Assembly (NCBI GenBank): GCA_024509875.1
Contig: JAMPIV010006388.1
Coordinates: 1-64,000 of the forward strand
Direction: 5' to 3'
DNA: 64,000 nucleotides
DNA from: Oreohelix idahoensis
Lineage: Eukaryota; Mollusca; Gastropoda; Stylommatophora; Oreohelicidae
Shown here: positions 22,607 through 34,069 of the stretch, one piece after another
Layout: every line of letters begins with the position of its first letter
Numbering within the stretch: the first letter of the stretch is position 1
Position numbers and translations under genes: made by a program
The notes under the pieces: model-generated
What the model saw: only the letters and a program-made list of their open reading frames with translations
Databases searched by the model: none
Told to the model about the DNA's origin: nothing

Positions 22607-24150
22607 TTTGGCTTTTAAACAGGTTCTGAAAAAATGTTATTAAAATAATAGGGTTGAGTAACACTGAGAAAATACGTGTACCGTTAACTTTTCTTGTACA
22701 TCGCCACATAATCCCCATAATGTAGAATAAGATTACTACTTATATTTAAATAGGAACTAGACTTAACTAAGCCTTGACATCAAAACTCTGGCCAAAACAT
22801 TGAAATTTAATTATATTATCTATATTTTGGCCAAATTAAAATAAAGTCCCAGTGAAAGGGAATAGTAAGTCTTACATATTTGGGTAGCTTATTTGGCACA
22901 GCTAGAATAAGAACGTCTAGGGAGGCTGCTCTAAGACCATTTGGATGGCAAAAAAAAAAATACAAAATTAAGAACATTTTGACACCCCTGTAAAGTTATT
23001 CTGCTCTGTGGTTCTGTAATTATAGGAGTGGCAAAGACAGGGCACAAAAAGAAAGAAAAAAATGTACTAATCATTGACATAAAAAAAACTGTTAGTGGGT
23101 TATAAGAACATGTATCAGTTGCGTGGAGATGAACAATTACAGGACCTTAACATTAACATAAATTTTCTAGTTAGAGAAAGTGGAGGTGCATCTGTACAAA
23201 ATAATGTTGCAAATCAAGTGTGTAGGTAAAGAGCAGTAGGTCACAGCCAATCAACTTCCAAATAAAGGGAAGAAAAGAATTAAGTTTTCATGGCAGCAGA
23301 GAGAATTGAGAAATAAAAACTGCAGGTGAAAAACGGGGTGTTTCATGTTGTCAAACGTACTGGGCGTACAGATACAGTGATTGATCATACAAATACACCG
23401 TACTACACTAAACGTTGTGGGACTTAGACGGAACAGGAAAGTACCACTGACCACCACTCATAATAGTGGATAATGAGGCAAGCTACAGTATAACATTATC
23501 ACGAAGTCACTAAAATACTCACAATGGTAGAATAATAAACTACAGCGTACACTGCTGCAAATACTGGTGAACAAAATAGTTTTACACCACAGAAAACACT
23601 CCAGGACTACCAAAACTAATAGCAAAAATTACTGTCCCACCATTTGGCCGAAAACTACGGTATTAGTATACCGGCTTCTGAAAATACTTCGATACCCGAC
23701 GGCTCCTAAAATTCAAGACCCTAATGGCTTCTCTTTCCGCCAAAATTCAACCCCATCATGTGATATCACATGGCGTTGTTTATGCTGTAAATCGAACAGT
23801 ATGTCAAATTTCACTTGTGGCATAAATAAGGTATCAGGTCCTAACCAAGCACAGTAGCACAAAACATACCGTGACACATGTGAAGAGGCACATAAATTAA
23901 TCCTAGGAGAGATGCCTGCTGAGACCTATGACCTTTACATCCAAGATAAAAAAACTACAGGCCATTGTTTAATTTATTAATAACTTTTAAAGAAAAGTCT
24001 TAATAACTTAAAAAGGCAATTATGTAACATGGTGTAAATAAATCTTTTAACTAAAGTAGTAATGTATTAACACTGCAATAATTAAACGTAACTGTTTTTT
24101 CAACTTACATTACATTTGTCAGTCAGTGAGTCACTGCCCTTTGGTATAGA
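22607..24150. other. Intron 1, unassigned
   Basis: AT-rich; nothing recognisable on either strand beyond short low-complexity runs. Confidence 0.5.
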
Positions 24151-24330
24151 CCAATGATCATTTCATCACCACAATTTTGCCAGGTGCTCATTATGGAGCA
24201 CATAGTCACCACTGTAGGTGGTCCACTTGTAGGAAGCCTGTACCAAGCACTCACATGCTCTTGCAGTGGTGATCACTTGCTTCCTTTTATTCATATCTTT
24301 GCCACTTTTTTCATCTGCCTCAAATGTAGC
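24151..24330 (+). repeat. Dispersed repeat R, copy 1
   Basis: Shares with 46650-46797, 53505-53580 and (reverse) 51000-51150 an ordered set of blocks: 'atcattt', 'cttatggagca', 'ggaagcct', 'tcacatgctc' and 'gtggtg'. The family precedes the 23-bp minisatellite at 46798. It is probably a SINE or LINE 3' segment; the class is unknown. Confidence 0.5.
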
Positions 24331-25225
24331 ATCCATCTTTTAGTAGAATTATTGTCCTTTTTCATTGCCTGTAGATTTTTCTGAACCTGACAAGTTTTGT
24401 TAATTTTAAGTTTCTTTAGTATGTGTTTATTCTTTCTCCATTGTCTTTATCTGTTGCTTAGCCTAACCATGTTGGATTATTTGCCACCAAGCAACACATC
24501 CGTAACTATAGAACAGTTGTTAAGAATACGAAGACCAAGGGAATTGCACAATATAGCTAAACAGTATGTAACAAAAATAAAAATTAATATATAATGATTA
24601 GTGGGTGTATAGTGGGAATGTAAATGTTTAATGAGGTTCCTAGAATAATACATATTATTGATGTCAAATCAAGTATGAATTACTAACACAAACACCGCTG
24701 TATTTCACACCCCTCCCATTTTACACCATAATAAGTTTGAAGACTACCATTTTAAGGCAAAGGAAAAAAAAACACACATACACTCACTATTCAGAAATTT
24801 AGCAATGGCCATGTGAATTAAGTAATGTAAATAAAACAATGGGTGCGTTTCTTAGAGTATTTTGTATTGAGAGATTTTGAGAGAAAGTAAAAATGGATGA
24901 ATGACAAGAAATAGTAATTAACAAGGGAACGAAATACAGAGTTAAAGAAAGACAGAAAGAAAAGATAGAGATATAAAAAGGAAGAGACAAAAAGAAAAGA
25001 GAAAATTGGGAGACGAAATAACAGATGAAAAAACAAATTAAGACATCTTTGGATAATTTTGCAGGAAGCACTGAATAAAGAAAAGATTTAACAGCTCTTC
25101 TAATTATTTGGGCCTTGAAGGCATGATTGAAACAACCTTTTTAGTAATAATGATGACTAAAATGTTTCATTCAGACTTTTCTGGCTCCTGTACATTTGCA
25201 ACCAAATTCTTTTTTATATGTTTAG
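24331..25225. other. Intron 1, distal part
   Basis: T-rich then A-rich sequence with a purine-rich stretch at 24880-25035. It ends in the pyrimidine-rich acceptor of exon 2. No other gene is seen. Confidence 0.5.
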
Positions 25226-25409
25226 GGTCTTTGAAGCAGATACAAACAACAAGGTGGGAATTCAGGTCTTACAGTATCAACCTGGCAATGCACTCAGTTT
25301 CCAGCTCCTTGAACTAGTGAAGGTGGAACACAGTCACGATTTTTTTGACATACGGGCTGAAGATGGTGTTCAAAGGATTGTAAACAAAATTGTGAGAACA
25401 AAACCAGAT
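25226..25409 (+). CDS. Cadherin gene, exon 2
   Basis: Acceptor ...tatgtttag precedes the exon; the donor is the weak gtttaa. Sixty-one codons read VFEADTNNKVGIQVL to DIRAEDGVQRIVNKIV and end KPD. The F.L....... FFDIRAEDGVQRI layout, a folded strand followed by a glycine turn and then an induced D-Y-E, is the middle of an EC repeat. The exon ends in phase 0 and joins exon 3 directly (KPD then PVDYEAF). The leading base does not match the phase-0 end of the exon at 7095-7234. A GGG at the acceptor leaves open a one-base homopolymer difference. Confidence 0.75.
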
Positions 25410-26534
25410 GTTTAATGTTGGGCACTGAATATCTGTTTTTTATTCATTAGTGTTTGAAGGTTACTTTAAGTAATAAGCTATAGCCAGATGATTATGTAAG
25501 GGACTAGCAGTGACCTCTTCAGAAACTATCAAAAAGAAAAGAATACCTACTTCAATCTGTTAACTGTGTAAGATAGGTAACATATTTGGGATTTTCATGC
25601 ATTTTTTGTTTGTTTTTAAGTGTTTGCTAGCTGATTCTTCTTCAAATGTGAAATAGTAGACCTTCAGTTAGATTTGTTAGAGACTGTCTGTCCTGAGTAT
25701 TTCAGTCCAGTTCTTCCTCTGTTGTCTTTGTCCTTCTAATGTCCTTAGCACTTTCTGTTCTTTATGTCTTTTTGTGATCTTATTTTCTGCCTGACAGGGA
25801 ATTTTACAGTTAAGCTTTCTTTTAACTATCACTGTCTGATGCCACAGTCTTCTTGTTAAAGAACCTTTCTTCCATCATAGGTGGCTGGATTGAATTAAAT
25901 TAGCATTAGTTTTGAAGCCAGGGTTCTACAAGATGGGGTAGCCAGCCCCAAATGCACATCTCCTAAGTTGTTTTTTATGACACTCTCTGCTACGTGCAGA
26001 AGTGCTATTTCTTGCTTTCCTGTATCCAACTTCCAGGTATATGATAGATACAAGCATTCATTTCACTAATTTTTCTTCCATTTGGACAATAACGCTGGAA
26101 TTCTTGCTTACCAGTGATTTCTATTTTTGGCCATCTTCTCAATCTGTCCATGAGATCCCTGTTGCCTCCCCTTTCACCCTTCTTTTTTTCATGTTCTGTT
26201 TGTCTTCCTTACTCTTCACTTCCACTGTGGGTTTCAGCTAAGGACATGTCTGATTTTACTGGTTTGTTGTTTCCAGAAAGTGTGTCATATCCATCTCTGC
26301 TTTCTTTCTTGTATCTCCATCTGCTTTGTTGCTGTTTAGGTCTGTTCTACAGATTTGTACAAACATTCATGCATACTTTGATCATCTGTAGGTATATTTT
26401 TAGTTAAAGACATCAGTTTTTATGTCTGTGTTTTATTGTTCAAAAAATGTTAAATGAACTATAGATTTTATAAATTGCATGGTAGAAGAAATTGTGAATT
26501 AAATTGATGGATTTTGATCTTTATTTTCCAATAG
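25410..26534. other. Intron 2
   Basis: T-rich intron. No convincing repeat family or exon is seen. Confidence 0.6.
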
Positions 26535-26618
26535 CCTGTTGATTATGAGGCATTCCAGGCTGTTTCTTTAACCATTCAAGTGACGGAAGCTAATACCGGT
26601 CTAACAAGTTCAGTTCCG
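26535..26618 (+). CDS. Cadherin gene, exon 3
   Basis: A clean 28-codon exon (acceptor ttccaatag, donor gtaaga), phase 0 at both ends. It encodes PVDYEAFQAVSLTIQVTEAN, then TGLTSSVP. The DYE and the following V.LTIQVTEA are the conserved fifth and sixth strands of an EC repeat, with E replacing the usual DxxDxG aspartate region (A.D.G). It continues in frame into exon 4 (ILLNIIDENDNSP). Confidence 0.85.
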
Positions 26619-27084
26619 GTAAGAGTTTAGTTAAAGAATTGTATTATTTGTCCTCAGCAACTCTTAGACACCTCTTTTGAAGATGTTTAGCCCTGTGCTA
26701 ACCTCTCTAAAATAAAGTTGGGGTCAAGAAAATTATAAGTACCTGGTACAGTTTTTAATGAAGGACTCAATCCAGATTTTTGAAGGTTGATGTACTTTTG
26801 CTGAATCTTACTTTTTATAAGTCTTAACTGGGAATATGGTTTGTTAAATTATTTGGCACAGGATCCTAAACCATTATAGTAGTGAGAATAACTGTATTAA
26901 ATCATGTCATATCTGATAAAGTGAGAAAAAACGTTTTCAAAGCATGCTAATCCTCCAATAAGAAAATTTAGACCTATTCACTTCATTAGAACTAATTATG
27001 TTACAAAGATGAATAATTCTATAGGTTCTCTTTTTTGAAATTTTTAAAGTAAGTTTAAAAAAAATTTACTTTTGTAAATTACTT
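26619..27084. other. Intron 3, proximal part
   Basis: AT-rich; nothing recognised. Confidence 0.5.
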
Positions 27085-27300
27085 TTTTTTGGCTGCGATA
27101 GGTAGTGAGAGACCAGAAAAGACCGCCCCCTCCCCCCACCCCATGGAGAAAGGAATTGGAGACAGATATGAAAGGAATAAAAAAAAGACCTTGAAAGGCT
27201 GACACAGGACAGGGCAGGAAGTCTTAGCGTGTATTTGTTGAAGGCCTGTGTTCCATAGGGATCTGAAGAGAAATGAAAGAACGATTTTTTTGGATGAACA
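27085..27300 (+). repeat. LINE family B 3' tail fragment
   Basis: Contains the 'ttgttgaaggcctgtgttcc' block seen at the 3' end of the copy at 61640-61690 and, reversed, at 62900-62950. The preceding bases encode a remnant of the ..ETEMK.....TWKELE peptide. A poly-purine/C run (ccgccccctcccccc) is embedded. Confidence 0.6.
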
Positions 27301-28004
27301 AAAGCAGCAGCACACATGATGTCATTTTCTGATTTCATTAATTATTGCTATATTTTTTTAGCCACCTGTGGAGCATATTCCTTAATCATTTCATGCCAAG
27401 ATGTTTATTTGTTTTTTCTACTTTCCTTTTAATTTCTTTCCATTTTTTCTATCCTTTTTATAAATGTCTACAGTGTGTTTTCTGTTTTTGAGCTATCTTG
27501 TGTTTATTTTACTTTAAAAAACAAGAACTACCTTGTGATGGTATTTAAGTGTATGGAAAGAAAGCATGACCCCTCTCCTTTTAGAAGAATGTTTATTTTT
27601 AGAATTGAATAAGCAGGAAAGATATTTTTAAACTGTTTTCATGACCACCCCACATGTATCACATTTTGACAGGCAATTTTAGTAATCTATTTAGTAATCT
27701 TTTTTCATTCACAATGGCTTAAACAGACAATTCACAGAGGCAAATAAAACAAGGGTAAAGGTAAAGGATCCTGTTACATGCCCATTGAGGCTATAGGGAA
27801 TATAGTGTTAGGCCTGTATTTTCTTGACCTTACGGCAAACTAGGGGTGATGTTGTCAGCATCACACCGTCCGCCTTTAACCTTCCCAGAAGTTGCTCTGC
27901 TACCCAATTCATGAGGTTGCAACACAAGGATCTAACAGATATTTCTTTATTAATAGCACAAAGTTCATTCATTCATTTCTCTTTTACCTCTTATGAAACA
28001 TGGA
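27301..28004. other. Intron 3, unassigned
   Basis: Mostly AT-rich. A stretch at 27750-27920 ('gggtaaaggtaaaggatcc') has a repeat-like look but I cannot assign it. Confidence 0.4.
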
Positions 28005-28085
28005 ACTTGGTGATGGTGATAATGATGATGGTGGTGATGATGGATGATGGTGGTGGTGATGATGGATGATGATACATGATGATAG
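28005..28085 (+). repeat. (GAT/GGT)n microsatellite
   Basis: An imperfect trinucleotide run of gat, ggt and gat units. It resembles the GAT tails left by family A LINEs and could be the tail of an eroded copy. Confidence 0.7.
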
Positions 28086-28304
28086 TATGATTATTGACCA
28101 ACTTGTTTTTCTTGCTCCTCTTGGAGTATCAATGAAGGAAATGGTATTTTTAAGGAAATGTTGTAAAGGCTGCCAACTACATTTTCATGAGTGTTACTTG
28201 ATGAGTGTCCCCTGGGGAAGAATCTACTGTACAAATTAACAGGGAAGAGGCAACTCCTCTAATGAGTAAGAAAGTACATAATGACGAGTGTTCCTTAAAT
28301 TCTG

Positions 28305-29730
28305 TTGAAAGGGAGCATTGAGAAAGACCACCTAAAAACTAGTAGGAGAAGCCTAAAAATAGGAACATGGAATGTTAGAACTCTAAACGGAGAAGGAAAG
28401 CTTGACAATCTTATATTAGAGGCAACAGACATGAAACTCGATATACTGGGAGTTGCAGAGGCAAGACTTTTGGATACAGGCTACATAACAAGAGACCAGT
28501 ACACGCTTATACACTCAGGAGGAGAAAAACATGAAAGAGGGGTAGGAATGTTGATAAAGAAGGAGTTAGAAAAATACGTATTGGACACTGGACACACAAT
28601 GACAGAATGATGTTACTAAAGATGAGAGCAAAGCCATTCGACATCAATCTTACAAACTTATGCACCAACTAAAGATCACAGCAAGGATCAGGAAGAAATA
28701 TAAGAATACTATGAAGAGCTACAACACACACTTAAACCAGTCAAATCTACAGATGTGTTGTTAGTAATGGGTGATATGAATGCAAAAGTAGGAAAAGGAA
28801 AATACAAGAAAATAGTAGGACAGTATGGATTAGGGACAAGAAATGATAGAGGAGACAGACTTATCCAGTTCTGTGAAGAAAACCAGCTGGTCATATGTAA
28901 CACCTTTTTTTGAACACCACCCAAGGAAATTATACACATGGAAAAGCCCAGGAGATGTAACACGAAATCAAATCGACTATATCATGATAAAACATAGATT
29001 TAAGAACAGTGTCATAAGTGCAAAGACACATCCTGGCGCCGGCATAAATTCAGATCACAATCCAGTCGTCATCAAAGTAAATATAAAGCTGAAAAGAGCA
29101 GGAAACAGAAGACAGGAGGAACCCCAGATAGAAATATCAGCGCTGAAACAACCAGATATAAAACAGAAATATTTAATCGACGTCAAAAATAAATATCAAA
29201 AGTTATTGACAGAAAGCATGGAACAGTTTAGAAGAAAAAACCTAGAAGAAAAAGCAACCGCAAAATGGGAATGCTTAAAAACAAGCATACAATCAGCAAA
29301 TGCAAATTTACCTAAACAGGAGTCTAAGAAAAATCAAATTTGGATGACAGATGACATCTTGAATAAAATGGCAGAAAGAAAGAAAGCAAAAAACACTCCA
29401 GAATATAAAACAATAAACAATGACATACGTACTATGTGTAGAGAAGCAAAAGAACGGTGGATAGAAACAAAATGCAAGGAAATAGAAGACTTTGAAGCAA
29501 AGCACATGACAAGAGATATGCATGAAGAAATAAAGAAATTATCAAATCGGTTGCGGTTTGCACAAGGAGGAAGCTGTATCAAGAACAAAAATGGTGTAAT
29601 ATTACTTGATGAGAAAGACATATCAAACAGATGGGCAGAATACGTAAAAGAACTATTCGAGGACAACAGAGGTAAAAAAAACCATCACCAGATTCTAATG
29701 AAGGCCCAAACATTCTCAGATCAGAAGTAG
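28305..29730 (+). pseudogene. LINE A endonuclease domain and linker
   Basis: The frame at 28305-28610 starts with LKIGTWNVRTLNGEGKLDNL and LDILGVAEARLLDTG, the amino end of apurinic-type LINE endonucleases. After a shift, DTFF..MGDMNAKVG-like sequence lies near 28760. The second frame (28843-29730) has DRNQIDYIM-like TRNQIDYIMIKHRF and GINSDHNPVV, the catalytic SDH box. About 200 codons of charged, coiled linker follow (AERKKAKNTPEYKTIN, EIKKLSNRLR). Stops and two shifts break it. Confidence 0.8.
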
Positions 29731-29744
29731 AGAATGCCATTCAT

Positions 29745-30564
29745 ATGATACAAAAAGGAAAATCAGCAGGCATGGATAACATAAAAATTGAAATGATAGA
29801 AGCTCTGGAGAGCTTTGGTATAGATACAATCACAGAAATATGCAACGATATATACAATACAGGATATATACCACACGACATGAAGACATCAGTTTTCATA
29901 ACATTGCTCAAAAAACCAAATGCAACAGAATGTTCAGACTTCAAAACAATCAGCCTGATGAGTCATGCAATTAAGATACTGCTCAAAATCATACAGGAAA
30001 GACTAAAAAGTAAAGTAGACAGCGAAATCCAAGAAGAACAGTTTGGTTTTAGACGGAACAGTGGAACAAGAGAGGCAATATTTTGCCTAAGAATATTAGC
30101 AGAAAAATATACAGAGGTCCAAAAAAGTATGTATATGTGCTTCATTGACTATAAGAAGGCTTTTGACAGAGTACATCATGAGAAAATAATTGAATGCCTC
30201 GAAGACATAGGTATTGATGGAAAAGATACAAGAATACTCAGTAACCTTTATTGGGAGCAAACTGCCACAGTAAGATCGGGAAGGAATTATTCATCATACA
30301 TAGACATTAAAAGAGGTGTCAGACAAGGTTCTGTGCTGTCCCCCTGCCTATTTAATTTATACACCGAAAAAATGTTCAAACAGATACAGGAAATACCAGG
30401 ACTGAACATCAGTGGAAGGTCAATAAACAACCTTAGATATGCAGATGATACCGTGTTGTTAGCTGAAAGCGAACAGGAGTTACAAGAACTAGTGAAGCAA
30501 GTGAACAGTATAAGTCATGAATATGGACTCGACATTATTATTGAGAAAACAAAAACTATGATAA
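29745..30564 (+). pseudogene. LINE A reverse transcriptase domain
   Basis: The frame holds PITL-type entry KTISLMSHAIKILL, EQFGFRRNSGTREAIF, FIDYKKAFDRVHHEK (first catalytic aspartate), GVRQGSVLSPCLFNLYTE, NLRYADDTVLLAESE (catalytic YADD) and the thumb start EYGLDI. It is intact over about 270 codons. It then runs into inserted DNA after TMI at 30564, so the last residues of the frame are not LINE sequence. The true continuation is at 32719. Confidence 0.9.
30562..30564. repeat. TSD TAA, left of transposon CACTG-1
   Basis: TAA precedes the CACTG terminus and recurs after the other terminus at 32719-32721. The uninterrupted LINE copy at about 21934 reads taattagc, with one TAA, which confirms that the second is a duplication. 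Confidence 0.8.
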
Positions 30565-32718
30565 CACTGACTAACAAAAAAAAACTTTTTTTTTCTTTCT
30601 CTAACATTTCTATGTTTTTCTGGTCAATTTTAATGCGCTGTTTTTAAATCTGCAAACCGTTTTTCTCTATCAGGTCGGGATCTCTAGAAATACGCAATTG
30701 AAGTTTTTTAACAACGCATACAGTATTACAACATCATTCGTACAAGAAGTATAACAGTTATGTAGGCTTGAATTTCTTTGCAGTCGACTTTCGTTGGTGA
30801 ATGGCATGTGGTACATCGCGACGAAGCATCCAACAATAATCGGCAAGCATGGTCACACTCCACCGTCCTTGATAACGTGACTCCATTACGGCGATATCTT
30901 GATGGAATCATTCTCCATGTTCATCGCTGACTTCGCCAAGGTTGTCAGGGAAAAAGTTAAGATGCGAATCGAGCAAATGGATTTTGAGGGACATGTTACA
31001 GCCCATAATTATGTATGCATCTATGCACTGCTTAACAATATGCAACATAGTCGACAGATTTGTGATTTTCCAGAAAGTTATCGACGATCGATTTGAATGC
31101 CATCCATGCGCGAAGTTCACTACCATGTAACAAGTTCTCGAATTGTTTGTCTGCAATAACTTTCCTAATCTGAGGTCCTACAAAGATACCTTCCTTTATC
31201 TTTGCATCGCTAACTTGCGGAAACTTTTCTCGAAGATAAGTGAAAGCTTTGCTCTTTTTATCTAACGCTTTTACAAAATTCTTCATGAGCCCCAACTTTA
31301 TATGTAACAGTGGTAAAATGAAGGTGTCTTTGTTAACTAATGGCTCGCGTATTACATTTTAATGCCCGAGCTGCATACGATCCCGGATAGGCCACACCTT
31401 TCTTGCATAATGTTCCTGTCTGTTGCGGCTGTCCCATTCACATCGGAAGCAACAAAATTTAGTATACCCAGTCTGCATGCCCGTGAGAATTGCAATGACC
31501 TTTAGGTCTCCACAAATCCGCCATTGGTAGTCATTGTACTTTTTTTTTTCCAAACATTTAGCCATATTGTCATACGTTTCTTTCATATGAACAGAGTAGG
31601 CGACTGGAATTGATGAAAAAAAATTTCTGTTATGCAATAACACGGCTTTTAGACTAGTCTTGGAAGAATCGATGAAAAATCGCCATTCGTTGACTATGTG
31701 CTCATGACCGTTTACATCTTTGCAATAGCAAATGTCATCATCCATCTCAAAGTATTGAACAAGTTCTCTGTGTCTATGACGAAATTTAGATATCGGAGTA
31801 TTGGGCGCTAAAAGATTCCATTCTTTGAGTCGCAAACCGAGTAATTCCGCTTGTCCTTTGGTAAGAGCGAGATCACGTATTTGATCTGAAAGTTCTGAAT
31901 GGTTAATTAAGTAAACACCATCATTCACCGGTATGTAATCTGAGTCAGAATTAGTTTCTAAAGCAGGTAAACTATCACTTTCTGATGGTTCATTTACGTC
32001 CAACGGATATTGTTCTGGTGGTACTTGGATCGGACACGTGATTGGATCATGAGGCACTGGTTTCGAAACCGATTCAATATTTGGATAAACCACAGACTTT
32101 CTAGTTTTAAAAGTGAAACCATGGATATTTGTCAAGCGGAAGTAACAATCAGTAGTGTGATTTGTATGTTCACGCCATATTACTGGCACTCCAAAAGGCA
32201 TCGACTTATGCTTCGGCGATTTTCGTAACCAACCTGCCAATGTATCGAACAAACTGCATTTGGCTTCCAAGATTTATTTGCATCATCAACTTTCGAATCG
32301 AAATAAAGTTCTTATGTGTCTTTAGTAATGGTGTAAAGTTTTTCTGGTCAACAAGATCGGTAAAATATCCGCACACGTAACAGAACAGATCAGCCGAATT
32401 TCTACAACTTCTAGAAGCCATATTTTGCTCAGAATTATTTCAAAATACAGTAACTATTTGAAAAATCGCGTAACATATGTCATGCATCTTTTAGCTGTAT
32501 AAAAAGTAGAATTAAGTTGCTTTTTATTAATTTTTAATAAGTTATATAGTAAAAATGAAACGGGGCAAATAACGGTTTCCCAAAAATATATTTATTCACA
32601 AATATCTTAAGAACCCGACGTGATAGAGATAAACGGATTTCAGATTTGAAATCAGCGCAAGAAACTGACCTAAGAACACTTATTCTTATATAAGAAAGAA
32701 AAATGTTGTTTGTCAGTG
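30565..32718 (-). mobile_element. CACTG-1: DNA transposon with TAA duplication
   Basis: The left end reads CACTGACTAACAA and the reverse complement of the right end reads CACTGACAAACAA, an inverted repeat of about 13 bp with one mismatch that tails into T-rich sequence. The host sequence is a LINE whose uninterrupted form exists at 21930-21960, so the insertion boundaries are exact. The only coding content is the conserved protein remnant on the - strand (32421 to 30725). A CACTG end and 3-bp duplication recall CMC/EnSpm-type elements, and TWA targets recall PIF/Harbinger. The superfamily is not established. Confidence 0.85.
30725..32421 (-). pseudogene. Conserved transposase-like protein of CACTG-1, broken
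   Basis: Three frames carry one protein. At 32421-32206 the start MASRSCRNSADLFCYVCG leads into a further segment. At 32270-31359 there is MPFGVPVIWREHTNH, then WRFFIDSSKTSLKAVLL, ICGDLKVIAILTGMQTG and CCFRCEWDSR. At 31295-31032 there is LGLMKNFVKALDK and DAKIKEGIFVGPQIR. It continues past 31156 with CNMSLKIHLLDSHL and VSDEHGE, a TGA, then FHQDIAV and MLADYCWML. Frame changes are near 32260, 31360 and 31140, with a nonsense codon at 30910. Similar uncharacterised proteins occur in many arthropod gene sets (from memory). FIDSSK.SLKAVLL and CGDLKV could be RNase H-fold acidic motifs, with CC..C as a metal site; that is inference. Confidence 0.75.
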
Positions 32719-32721
32719 TAA

Positions 32722-33380
32722 TTAGCAAAACAGACGATAAACCCACATTAAAGATAAGCGTAAATGGGAAAATCCTGGAACAAGTCAAGAGCTACGTATA
32801 TCTTGGTCATATAATAACAGAAGATGGCAGATGTGAAACAGAAATCAAGAAGAGAATAGGAATGGCCAAGGTTACATTCAACAACATGAAACATATACTG
32901 ACATCCAAACAGCTATCTCACAAATTAAATCTGAGAATTATAAAGTGTTATATATATTCTGCATTTCTGTATGGTGCAGAAACATGGACGATGAATAAGT
33001 ATTTGGAAGAAAGAATTGAGGCTCTTGAAATGTGGATATATAGAAGAATGGGGCGTATCTCATGGAAAGAGATGAAAACAAATAAGGAGGTCCTAGAAAA
33101 TCTAGGTATGAAAAGAGAACTAATGAGGGAGGTCAAAGTTCGGCAGCTAAGATACTTTGGCCACATAAAAAGGCATAACACCTTGCAGAAGACCATAACA
33201 GAAGGGAGAGTTGAAGGCAAACGTGCAAGGGGAAGACAGTGCTATAAGTGGGAAGATAACATCAAGAGATGGACAGGAAAGAGTCTATCAGAGTGCACCA
33301 CCAAGACGAAAGACAGAAGACGTTGGAGATCCATTACAGCCAACCTTCGTTGTGGAGATAGCAACTGAAGATGATGACTT
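32722..33380 (+). pseudogene. LINE A carboxy-terminal region
   Basis: After the transposon the LINE resumes with ISKTDDKPTLKISVNGK, YVYLGHIITEDGRCETEI, ETWTMNKYLEERIEALEMW, RRMGRISWKEMKTNKEV, YFGHIKRHNTL and RARGRQCYKWEDNIKRW, ending ANLRCGDSN. This is the conserved tail downstream of the thumb in these LINEs. It ends 15 bases before a gatgatga tail. The frame is intact from 32703 through the inserted terminus, an accidental fusion with transposon sequence at its start. Confidence 0.85.
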
Positions 33381-34009
33381 GATCCCTAACTAGTATTTTT
33401 CTTCAACTTTGTGATGTAATTCAGAGGTATCCTGTGTCTTTCTCCTACGCTTTGCTGTATAAAGGTACCAGGGAAAGTATATTCCTGAAGTATTTAATTT
33501 GAATATCATCGTGTCTTGCAACTGAGAGCAAACTGTGCTACCAGCATGAATTATATTTTGTGCTCTTCCTTTAGTTTTTTTTTCCATAGTTAGGTATTTT
33601 GCCCTGGTATATAAATGACCATCTTCTATAAGACTCCTATTATCAATTCCATTTACTCCTCCCATCAGTAGCTCCTTCTGTTGATTATGTGGGATTTTAT
33701 TATCATTTTATCAACCTAAAGATACGGTGGAATGAAGTTTTTCTTCTGCCAATGAAAATTATGACTTGTTTTTTTAAAGCAGTATCTAACCATGGATAAT
33801 ATGGCCTGTTTTTTTTCTCAGAAGCATTAACCGGTTATGATGAGTTTTACGGAATCATCTTTCCTACAGAAACCATTATATTTTGAAATTTTTACATTCA
33901 TAAGATAACTGCTGATGATAAACAGTTTCTTTAATTTAATATGGATTGTTCTGATTGTTAAAACATCATTTTTTACCAAAATTTGGAATGTGGGGAAAAT
34001 TCCCAAGAT
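33381..34009. other. Intron 3, unassigned
   Basis: AT-rich intron sequence. No gene or repeat is identified. Confidence 0.5.
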
Positions 34010-34069
34010 ATGAAAAGTGGCAGTAGTAATTCCAATACTAAAGCCAGAAAAAGATGATCATGATGATAT

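Larger units (their letters stand above)
28290..33380 (+). mobile_element. LINE family A (RTE-like), near full-length, split by a transposon
   Basis: One element encodes in order an APE-type endonuclease, a linker, reverse transcriptase and a carboxy-terminal region, and ends with short gatgatga. It is interrupted at 30564 by a 2154-bp DNA transposon and resumes at 32719 with the TAA duplication. Endonuclease plus RT with no separate ORF1 and a trinucleotide tail is the RTE-like arrangement. Frames change at 28610, 28840 and 29730, so the copy is inactive, but it is much better preserved than that at 20455-22606. Confidence 0.85.

Noticed and set aside
30565..32718. Two separate host genes on the - strand
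   Set aside because: Their products are successive parts of one protein within the same terminal-repeat-bounded insertion, split by indels and a stop.
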